Source of the DNA: Ceratorhiza oryzae-sativae
Lineage: Eukaryota > Basidiomycota > Agaricomycetes > Cantharellales > Ceratobasidiaceae
Assembly: GCA_030998015.1 (NCBI GenBank)
Contig: JARWMV010000034.1
Location: 95,905 to 159,904 of the forward strand
DNA length: 64,000 bases
Direction of reading: 5' to 3'
The translations under genes were made by a program, and so were the position numbers. Under the pieces are notes generated by a model that did no database searches, was not told where the DNA came from, and was given only the letters and a program-made list of their open reading frames with translations. Below are positions 26,291-36,204 of this stretch, in pieces (the stretch's first letter is position 1; every line of letters begins with the position of its first letter).

Positions 26291-27731
26291 TGAGACAGCT
26301 CTATGGGAGAAGGATAGAGATGATGAATTACCTAAGGGAGTCCTCCCTGAAGCGAACGGCCAACATCTCAGTCTAGAAGAGGGCATCGATTTTTGTAGCC
26401 CAACTTTGCTGGACCTGCTCTCTGATCAGCCGGTTAGGGTGTCTCGTGCCCCTGGTAAGGAAACCAAGGCCACTCGTAGGAGTCAGCCAGCCAAAGGTCC
26501 CGCGCTGGCTAAGGACGTGGCCGGGGTGGACAAAAGCTCGTTCTAAATATTTAAATTCTACTACATCATATATTAGGCAAATTTGACATCTATATTGTCC
26601 AACGCTGATTTAAACACCATGATATGCGCTGGAAAAAGCTATGAACATGTTAGTCAGTCTCAAAGGCTTTCACGGACTCTCAAGACAAAGTCAAAGAAAC
26701 CCCATGGGATCGAGCAATAAAGGCTAATGCCATAAATCTTAAAACGCCTCTTAGAGAGAGAGAGTGGGTGGTCTATCGTAATCCTTATCCCATTGAGTCC
26801 GCACTAATTCGAGCAGGACTCGTGGTCTGATCGATCCCCTATATCAGCTGAGGTTCTTCGAACGACACACGTTTTTTCATGTCTCAGTTCCACATTTGTC
26901 TACCCACTAGCGTTTGGGAGGTGTTTTTTCATGTATTTCATTGTGCAATTACACCAACGGCTCTCGAATAAACATCTGTGCAATGGAATAATGACGCCGC
27001 AGCTCACATGTGATTACACAGACCTACATTCTGACCTGCGGGAAAAAACATAGGTCATATCGTGCCCTAGCGGGATGCGATGTTTCCCTGACAGAAAATG
27101 TGAATCATGAAGTCCACACAGCCATTGTCGATTCAGGTTTCACGCCCGCGGAAAGTTCTGCAGGACACCAGTCACTGCTCGCGGCTTTTCCGACCGGCAA
27201 ATCTCGCGGGAGTCCTCGTTCCCATGTCACTCTCCGGATAATACCCAGATCGGCACAGCTCAGCTTTGCAGAGAGAAAGTCCCAGGCGCTTCCCCCCTCG
27301 GGCTAATGCATATTAAATGCTGGGAAACTTCATACAGGGCCGACTTGTTGAATTTATAATCATATCCGTTCATATGCGGTGTGTTTGTACTTGTTTTCTG
27401 TCCATTTCTGATATCATGCGCGAGTTTGCGGGAACCCCCCTTTTCCTTAGCTCTCTACCTTCGTAGTTGAGCTAAGTATGATTGTATCTTAGCTCCCCCG
27501 AAACCTACCTGCGTGAGACGACTTGCCTATATAGACCTACGCAGGACTATTGGAGCGCGGACTCAGCCGAATCTACCCAACACGTGATCAATTGTGAGCG
27601 CTAATAATACGCCAAACGTGCGGAGTAGGGAATAAAACGGCTCGCATCTGGTCATTTCCCGCGGATGATAAATAAAGCTAACTATCTGATCCGCTTCGGT
27701 TTCACGGTTAGCTCGAGGTCCTCTGGTCCGC

Positions 27732-27885
27732 TGCGTCGGCTGTTGCTCCTCTTTTGAGGGTCCACCTGGCGCACCGCCCACCCCTTTGTCGCGCGTCATC
27801 TTCCCCGGTCGGGGGAAGCAGGTCAACGCGTCATGCCAAGTCTCTGCTTTCCCACCGCCATACGTGAGCTCAACTTGCTTATGCT
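27732..27885. repeat. Diverged direct repeat, copy 2
   Basis: Partner of the copy at 26150. Followed within 30 nt by a TATA-like tttatataaaccc (about 27900) and a CA/GT-rich stretch. The pair could be old LTRs or two solo elements; no reverse transcriptase or integrase motifs lie between them. Confidence 0.45.
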
Positions 27886-29249
27886 GTAGTTTGCAGCATC
27901 TTTATATAAACCCGTGCGTGTGCTCGTACACACACATTAATACAGAACCATGAGGGGATCAGATCGGGCGGTACCCGCAATCAGGAAACGATGATTATTA
28001 AACCAAAGCACGACATGCACGAGTCTCTTGTTTCGCGGGTTTAATAAATTCTCTGGTGAATGTTCATATACACTCATATACGCATTCCCTAACCCTGGTC
28101 TTTCCGAACACGCCCGTCGGGGAGCAGTGTGATGATTTCATTACTGGAAATCACCAGCCATGCCATGGCACTTGGCATCCTGTATTTCAATTGAGTAGCT
28201 TGATGTTCGATAAGTGCCAAGTGCGGCCTGTAGAGCAAATAACGGCTTTCATACCCCCGCTCACAGGCTACGCCGATCGGCTAGCCGAATGGGTCAACGC
28301 ACATCTGTAGAAAACACGCATGTATGCTAAAATGTACTAGAAGGATCAGTCAGTAATCTAATCAACTGAGTGCCAATCTCATATGACTCCGAGTGATTTG
28401 TAGGCATAAATAGAGGCCCTGCGGGCCCTCTGAACGTCATTTCTCTACTCACTCACATCCCTCTCTTTTATTGTACTTAACTTCACACCTTAGTATATAT
28501 TTGATTTCTACACATGCTGCGGATCAGAATAACCTATTCGTCGACCGTCGGTAGCCCCAAGTAAGCCTGTTAATGGGAGGTTTAGGCATAAACATAGTTT
28601 TTGCGACTCGTCCCGCTTGATCTTCTTCATCACGACATAGCCGTGTGTGATACCGCTTTGGTGGCCTGATGGTCCCTTACGCCATGCAAGATGCACATAT
28701 ATGATCGCATATAATGCGATTATACCCCTACACTCCAATTTTAAAATTGACACATGCCTATAGGGCTCAAATATCGAGGTGCATCGCTCAATTAGCACTG
28801 TCTCAGTGAATATATCACGTGATCGCACCTCAAAATGACCATTCACAAAAGGGTACGTGAGCACGTCGATCACACTGGGCATACAGATGCCACAAGAGAA
28901 CCAGAACGTGGTATTCAGTCATCCGAGAGATCTTTTGGCGAAGATTGTCCTCTCGTTATCGTGCCGAGGAGCGCGGAAACACGTGGCCAGGCCTCGAGGC
29001 TACGGCATGGCCAAATGACAATCCTGAATTTGTGCCTTGCCAAAAAGTCAAGTAGTAAAGCTCAATGAACTTGAGTTAGTTGTGGCGATAAAACCGGAGT
29101 GAATCTTCCATGCATCACAGGTGCATCGCAGGGCAAACCCGGTACAAGAGCCAAACTCCAAACTACCCTGAGATGAAGATCAAACATGGAACACCATGTT
29201 TTGCGAGGCTCCAACGTGTTCGACACTGCCTCGTTTCGACCCTCGCATT

Positions 29250-30638
29250 AAGATGCCGGATGATTGTGGATTCTATCATCGTCTCGCCCACGACCTGCTC
29301 TCCTGAATCACATCAATGGCCTTTATTTCCACGAGCAGCGCCGATGCGATGATAGCCTATGGCGGAACTTGGGATGACCGAGCCCCCAACGCTCGCTACG
29401 CTGGTGCGCCATGGTCTAGTGCGACACTGGTATTCAACGGGACAACGTTCAAGGCTTATGGGTAAAGAGAATCAATAAATAGCCGTGGAGAGTTCTGACC
29501 AGTCACGTATACGATTAGTTTATTTAATTCTACAAATGTAGGGTCAAATTTTATATCGCGAAGACAATAATCGAACGGAATTTAGGCGATCTATACCTGT
29601 AACGTAGACGGCGAGCTGCGTGACGCCACCACCGCCCCATTTCAGTTGTCCTCGGACCTCAACCAGCCTTTTCTTGAAATTTCAAACTTGAATAGCAATA
29701 CTCATACTGTCACTTTGAACATTACCGGCGGCGCTCTTGGTCTCAGTCGCATGGAATGGTACAATGCTCAAGCAAGGTGATTCTACCGCTGCGAATAACG
29801 CATTGTTATTCACCAGTTTGCTCCGAAGTAATTCTTCAGGTCCCGTCATTCATGGATCAACAGACTCTGGCGGCAGCTGGACTTCTACCACGGCTCAAGA
29901 CGGAACACAGTTGAAGTACGTAATTGTACTATTACTTATGCTCACACGGTTCACGAAAAAAACGGCAATAAAGTACAACTAGCACTGCTTCTGCGAGCAT
30001 TGTCTTCAATTTCCAAGGTATTCACACTCAACTGGTTGAGCTTCCACAGTGTCTGATATTCTAACCGTCAGGTACTGGGATCGTTGTAACTGGAATCACT
30101 GGACCTGGTGCCGGTGTTTTCAAGTGAGTCTTTATTCGGTAAATGAGACGATTTAACGCTTACATTTGACAGCGTTGTGTTGGATGGGACGGCACCAATT
30201 GCTCGAAACGCGTGGACACAATTCTTCAACCATTCGGCTGTATTGGTGAGGCTATTTACCTCTCAACTTTTTCTCGAACCCTCACATATGCAATACCAGC
30301 ACCGAAGCGATGGACTTCCCGCCGGAGACCACACCCTAACTCTTACCAATGGCGAGAACCGACTCCTTCAAGTGGGTCAGGCTCAGGTGTTTGTGGCTTC
30401 CACTACGCCGACAGCAACATCGACCCGTCCAGTGATCCCGTCATTCAGTGGTATGCAAACGTCGACGGCTCTGCCAGAGTCACATGGTATTGGCGCCGGC
30501 AGCATTGCTGGAATCGTGATAGCGCTGGTTGCCTTTTTGGGCCTTGGGGCTCTCATAATGTGGCTCTGGCTCCTGTTCCGCAAGCGCCGTGCCGCTCGAA
30601 AGAATGCCGAAAAGGAAGGGGATATGTATAGACACTGA
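29250..30638 (+). CDS. Single-pass type I membrane protein with beta-sandwich-like ectodomain
   Basis: Exon blocks: AYGGTWDDRAPNARYAG and TLVFNGTTFKAYG (29350-29460); then after an intron YTCNVDGELRDATTAP, NQPFLEISNLNSNTHTVTL (29585-29750); then small exons with GTGIVVTGITGPGAG; then the C-terminal exons. The last exon ends with a Ser/Thr-rich stalk, a clear transmembrane helix SIAGIVIALVAFLGLGALIM (about 30505-30565) and a basic cytoplasmic stop-transfer segment RKRRAARKNAEK, terminating at 30638. This organisation is a common Agaricomycete surface-protein design. The start codon is not resolved, and the junction near 29460-29585 does not keep phase by eye. Ligand and function are unknown. 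Confidence 0.55.
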
Positions 30639-31782
30639 CATCCTGCCGATCAGCCCTCGATATCTCGATTATACCTAACTTCCTGGTTTATCATGTGTGA
30701 AAATACAACATAAATCGAGTAATACCTTGTGATTCCTTTCTACCTTCTTTCAATCTTCTCTCGTAACATTCCTAAAATTATTAGTGGCGCCTATTTGACC
30801 CAGGGCACACCCCGAGTATTCTTATGTTTTGCCTCGAGCCGCAGTGCGCACAGTGGCTTCGGGTGGACGCGCATGTATGCTTGTGGTAAAATTTCGAACA
30901 CATAAATGCGCAATTATGCAGATTTGCAAACATGGACACCAACCTATTTCACCAGCACATCTTGTCATCCAAGTGATACCACCCCACACCGGGGACTGGG
31001 GACCGGAGGCATGATATGGTGGTTCTCTCACAGGTCGTGGAGCTAATGGGAGTTAAATTAGAAGCAAGAGGTTATCATGGAGTCGAGAAAAAGAACGGGA
31101 GCAGAAGACAATAGCGACCATCGGGACTTGTGGTTGATAGCGTGGAAGCGAACCTGACATTCCATCAGTACTTTTGGGTGGACTCAGCGGCCACCCACTA
31201 TTCCACGGGTATGAAAAGTTGCATGTTTCCACAAACTGTGGCAACTAGAGCTATTTGTTTGATAAGTTCACTCCTCTCCACATTTCTTTGATCACTCGCG
31301 TTTGGCAGATAGCTGACCTCAATACTCAGAGAACACTCCATGATCCAGTTCCTCAGTTAACTCCATTAACTGCAAAAAGGAAATAGGAGATTAAATCTCA
31401 TTTCAAGCTCAACAATTCGTGTTTCATGAGAAACACTGCAAGAGCAGACCTAGAATCACGTGATATAATTTCGAATGTTGATCTTTGTGCGTTAAAAGTC
31501 TCGTTAGCACGGTGTCGGTATATGCGCACCTTCTTCCCGAGAGGTGAAATTTAGTTGTTTTTCTATACAGGATAGACTGAGATGTGCACGGCATAGGTCT
31601 GTGCAGTGCTCTAGAGCATGGCAGAAGCTAGACGCTGGGCCTTCCCCTTTGGGACAATTGAAGAGCGCTCGCGTGTTCCATCAGATTCGGAGCTATCCTC
31701 GGGGTCTACAGCTTTCACGCAGCCGTTGTTTGCTTTAAAGATCTACCGAACGACCCTGTTTCTCACTACCATCACCCCGACA
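30639..31782. other. Intergenic stretch upstream of the pseudokinase locus
   Basis: No supported gene. Contains the 10-bp palindrome atcacgtgat at 31455-31464, about 320 nt before the pseudokinase ATG. Confidence 0.4.
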
Positions 31783-34276
31783 ATGTCACAATCCCAGTCG
31801 GCCTCTGTGCAACAGAGGGGGGATCAATCTCTCATGACATCGCCAACAGGTGGTAATCCGAGCGAGCCATTATCACTGAGTGAACAATGTGCTTTGCCTC
31901 TTGCAACAGTTGCGGCCGAGTTGGCACCTATTCCTTACATCGGCGATGTGGTTAAGGATTTGATTAGCATTTTTGTGATCATCGGAAGGGCCCGAGTGAA
32001 TAGGTTGGCGTCTACCATATTTGGAGAGATATTATAACTTAAATGTTTCACAGAGAGCAATGGAGACTACTACAAGGACGATGCGTGATGGTTGCGCGAA
32101 TCGCTGGCTCGGAAGTTGCCAACGGCGGCGGAACACATTACCCCAAGCTCGCAGAGGCGGCGGAACATCTCAAGCGGTATTTTCCATCTCCCAGGACTAA
32201 GACCCCGAATTTACCTCTTTATATAGTACTATTGCAAACATTGGTCAACGCGCAGACCAGTGGAACAAAATGAACGTGTTTGTCGAATTTCTGCAGTTCA
32301 AGAATATCAGCGAGGAAATCAAGAATCATTTTGCTGAACTTGACGCTTGCATGTCGTACTTCTCGGTTAGCCATCAACATACGATCATTTGATGCTCAGA
32401 TTGCTGACTCAAACTCAGCAAAGCGTCTCGGTGTCCCAAGAACAGTGGGTTCCGGATTTTAACGTAGTGCAACAGCGGGAATTGGCCCAGCTCGAACTTT
32501 TCTTGAATCTCCTACGAGAGCAAATGCATATCGAATTTGAGCCAGTGAAAAAGAACCTGGAGACGATCGAGAAAAGGACGAGCGAAATCTATCGTCTTCT
32601 GGAGCAGGTCGTCCAGCAGAAGCACAACGTATGTTACTCGTGTTTCATTTGCGAGTTTTACAGGTCAACATAATCCCTTGTCTAGATATTTAAAGACCCC
32701 GAAAATAAGACGGTGGCTGAGTATGCTGACGCTGAGGAAGTACTACAAGTAATTCGAATCGTCGCGGGCATTCAACTCCCTGCCAGTCTCCTGGTTGGGC
32801 GTCAATGTGTTCTCGAAAGTCCCTTGCCAATTCGGACAGGCGTAACCTGCGACGTGTACCAAGCGCGATTTCTGACTGAAAGGGTTGCCAAGAAAGTGTT
32901 CCGTATCGGAACGTCTGACAAAGATGCGGTATCCCGTTATGCTGAGGCAAGCACACGAAGCTATATCTGACGGAAATCTTTTACTGATTGAAGGATAGAA
33001 ATTTGTAAGGGATGCTAGCTTGTGGGCGACGTTCAAGTCCGAGTACACCCTACCACTCTACGGGATCGGGATGGAAACCGCAGGCGTTGACAAGGACGCC
33101 TGGCAGCTGTAAGTACATCCCACGAAATGCATCGTGACGGCTTAATAACGATGCGGACAGTTACATGGTGTCTCCGTTGATGAAAAACTACGATGCTGTG
33201 GGTCCATTTTGAGAAGGGAATGTAGATTGATTATGACTATCCTGCCCGCAGGTCACATATTTGAAAAAGTACAGGAATAACCCAAATATGCGGGAAGGGA
33301 TCATGCGTATCGTAAGCCGTGATAACACCAGTCCTAATTACTGTAGCTCAACACATCACTTTAGATCACGGACGCGGCAGAGGGGTTGAAATATTTACAC
33401 AACCGAAACCCTCCTGTGGTTCACTCTGGGATGCGAGGGGACAACATCCTGATTACAGACAGCGGTGGGGGAATCCTTGGAGGATTTGGATTAACAAGGG
33501 TATGTGGGGTTGATGATTCAAAACTCGAGCCGCCTGCCTTATCTGTATGAATTCAAGGTACTCGCCACTGGGGATGCTCCGCCGACTGTGATGACGGGTA
33601 GGACCGATAGCTATCGGTGGATGGTAAGGCATTTTTATTGGGTGTTTGGGAAAGAGTAGTGACTAGTTGGTAGGCTCCCGAAATGTTATCTGTGGATCAG
33701 CCACCCCTCCAAACACACTGTGATATATGGGGATGGGCAATGGCAGCGCTCGAGGTAATATATCTACCCACTCTACTCAACATGATTCAACAGTTGTATT
33801 AAAGCGATCATTAGCTCACCAGTGGTATTGTCCCCTTTCACGAGATTAGACAACCCTGGGCGATTATGAGCAAAATCACCTCGAACATACGTCCGATACG
33901 CCGCGACTATCCGGATTTCGAGCGCTGTGCGCTTAATCCTGACCGCTTGTGGTCGCTCTTGGAACGTTGCTGGGTGACAAAGCCCGAAGATCGGCCGACT
34001 ATTGACGAGGTAGTCCTGGAGTTACATCGCATACAGTCTCCCCTTGAAGAGCGTTTGATCGTATCACAATATTCGAATACGCAAGTCGAGAACCTAGCAA
34101 CGAAAGACACAATGGAAGTGGATGTAGACACCGAAGCCGAACTGACCAAATCTGAAAAATGGGCTTCAAAGTATCCGCATGTGGAGTTTGACTTGGCGGA
34201 AGATAGTGACGAAGATGTAGTTCCCAATTCGTATATGTGCGCTCCGTTTCGTTTCGCGGTACTCAATTTAGTCTAA
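31783..34276 (+). CDS. MLKL-like N-terminal domain plus TKL pseudokinase (5' part of a kinase-protease fusion)
   Basis: Starts MSQSQSASVQQRGDQ. The N-terminal helical region reads ELAPIPYIGDVVKDLISIF, then across a 50-nt intron (32004-32053) REQWRLLQGRCVMVARIAG, DQWNKMNVFVEFLQFKNISE and NHFAELDACMSYFS. This layout resembles the four-helix MLKL/HeLo-like domains fused to TKL kinases in Agaricomycetes. A coiled linker follows (LELFLNLLREQMHIEF). Kinase features: VAKK lysine at 32893-32895; catalytic loop VVHSGMRGDNIL, where the HRD aspartate is G (33428-33430); DFG replaced by GFG (33482-33490); then YRWMAPEML, HCDIWGWAMAALE and the C-lobe CWVTKPEDRPTIDEVV. It should be catalytically inactive. 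The last exon (from about 33813) runs past the kinase without a stop into the first strand of an I9 propeptide (DVVPNSY), so the protein probably continues into the protease below. Confidence 0.7.
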
Positions 34277-34279
34277 TCA

Positions 34280-35466
34280 GGGCACAAAAAGATCACTCTC
34301 AAGATTAACACTGATATGGCAAATCACATAAAGTGGGTGAAAGGGTTGTATGACGAGGATACAGATTCAGAGGTTCTATGCGCGATCGAACGCGAATACG
34401 AAAGTAAGTTATCACAAATCTCCGCTAAGAACTGACTGATTAATACAACAACAGTCATCAAAGGGTACTCGGCTCAGCTCGACGAAAAATCACTATGTCG
34501 CCTTGTCGAATCCCAGATATTGAGAGTGTTACCTCGAACACCTTGGGACAGCCAGCGTTTCGAGATGACGTTCCTCCTGGGGTAAATATTAGAAGCAACG
34601 TTCCGTGGGGCCTTCAGTGCATCAGCTCCAGGTAGCTGTTATCCTGCTTCAGCTGCTGAAGGTTACATATTTCGTCAAAACTTAGCCGACAGGGAGCCGA
34701 CGCCGGTCGACGTATACGTTATGGATTCCGGAGTTTACGTGGCCATGAGGAGTTTGGTGGCCGTGCAAGCCTCGGAAAGGATTTTACAGGAAACCGGACG
34801 ACGTAACAGGGCACGGTACTCAAGTTGCTGGCATTATTGCTGGGGCTCGTATTGGTGTTTGTGCCGATGCCTATATCCATGCTGTCAAGGTCATCGGCAC
34901 TGGCGGCGCCAAGGTGGATGACTGCATCAAGGCATTCGAATGGGTTCAGGACCAGGCTAATGCCTCGCAGCGAGCTAGCATTATCAACTACAGTATTGTC
35001 CATCGTGGTGTTCGGGTACTCGATAAAGTCGTCCGGAACGTGATAGCTGGACAGAGGACTAGAGGAAGTGAAGTTGAACGGTGCGGTCCGGTGTTCGTAT
35101 GTGCTGCTGCTGGAAACGCCAAAGAAGGCAAACAAGCAGAGAACGCGGTCAAGTACAGCCCTGGGAGGGTTCCTGAAGTTGTGACTGTTGCTGCTTCGGA
35201 TGTCAACAATCGTTTCTGTGCGTTCTCGCATTGGGGTCCGGCCGTTACGATAGTCGCCCCAGGCGAAATATCCTCTCTGCGAGTATCGAGGGCTCTTTGC
35301 ATTGGCCCCATGCAATGGTACTTCGTTTGCGGCTCCCCATGTTACTGGGGTGGCGGCATGCATTCTCAGCTTCGAAAATCTTACTCCGGCTGAGCTGTCT
35401 CAACGACTTGTTACGATGGCTACTAATGGGGTATTAGAGGGAATTCCAACACAGGACACACCGTAG
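34280..35466 (+). pseudogene. I9-S8 subtilase, frameshifted 3' part of the kinase-protease locus
   Basis: After a 50-nt GT-AG intron ending at about 34279 comes I9 sequence KKITLKINTDMANHIKWVK, AIEREYE, a second intron, then IKGYSAQLDEKSLCRLVES. The S8 domain follows: DVYVMDSGVYV (Asp codon 34724-34726), HEEFGGRASLGKDFTGN, GHGTQVAG (His codon 34812-34814; the second His of HGTH is Q), INYSIV, VFVCAAAGNAKEG, VTVAASDVNNRFCAFSHWG, ILSASIEGS and CNGTSFAAPHVTG (Ser codon 35323-35325). It ends LSQRLVTMATNGVLEG at the stop 35464-35466. All catalytic residues survive, but at least five single-base frame changes separate the blocks (near 34290, 34735, 34800, 35270 and 35300). Either a recent pseudogene or a low-quality consensus. 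Confidence 0.7.
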
Positions 35467-36159
35467 GTTCCAATCTCGAATTCTTACTTGGTTAGGCGCT
35501 GAAGATGGTCATCTGATATCCAGTAATCTTTTGCTCCATAACGGGGCACCAGCTTGAGAGCTTGTCGATGGCGGACACAATTATAACAAGGGATGAGGGT
35601 CCCAAAATTTGGCGAGTGAAAGAAACGCGAAAGGAGGGACAGGATCAAGTATGTAAATAACAAGGCTACTTCCGATATGGACCAATAAAAATTAATAACG
35701 AGCAGTTGTTGTTCGGGCCTGGGCGACATGCTGTGTGATATGGCTACGGCAGGGTATACCACGTTTTAGGGTAATAAGAAGTTGATTTGGGATAGCGCGG
35801 TTCCAGCCAGCTAGTTAAAGCCATGATGCGGCCATCATGGCCGATGCGAAGCTCGTATGTAACGATTACCTAGCTGCCTCGGATAATATCTCCGTTTAAG
35901 CGCACACGCGAGCGGGCGCCGAGGGATCGACGTCAGACGTAGCGGCGCCAATGTGTGTTATGGACGATGAGCACACCCACAGACGTCGCGTTGAAGCGTG
36001 ATGGGCAGTCTCCACACGCACTGCCAGATTTGAAATTCGGCCCCACAGCCGTGCCCGAGGTTGACTCGCCATTGACGCCGACGTGGGGATTGGCTCGCGT
36101 ATCTGGCGCACCAGAGATCCAGAAGCCAGTTGGCGGCAAGGCTATCCTCGGCCCCTCTG

Positions 36160-36167
36160 TATAAAAC
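36160..36167 (+). promoter_or_regulatory. TATA box of the AAA gene
   Basis: tataaaac lies 38 nt before the ATG at 36205, a suitable position for a core promoter. Confidence 0.5.
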
Positions 36168-36204
36168 CCGACGTTTTGTCAAAGCCCTCCATCAACCCAC
36201 CACG

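Noticed and set aside
28414..28432. Short perfect hairpin gaggccctgcgggccctc
   Set aside because: A single 8-9 bp stem is not a meaningful terminator in a eukaryote and has no partner gene.
35896..36182. Open frames on both strands just upstream of the AAA gene
   Set aside because: The region includes the TATA box and promoter of the AAA gene, neither frame matches a family, and the two strands mirror each other in codon pattern.
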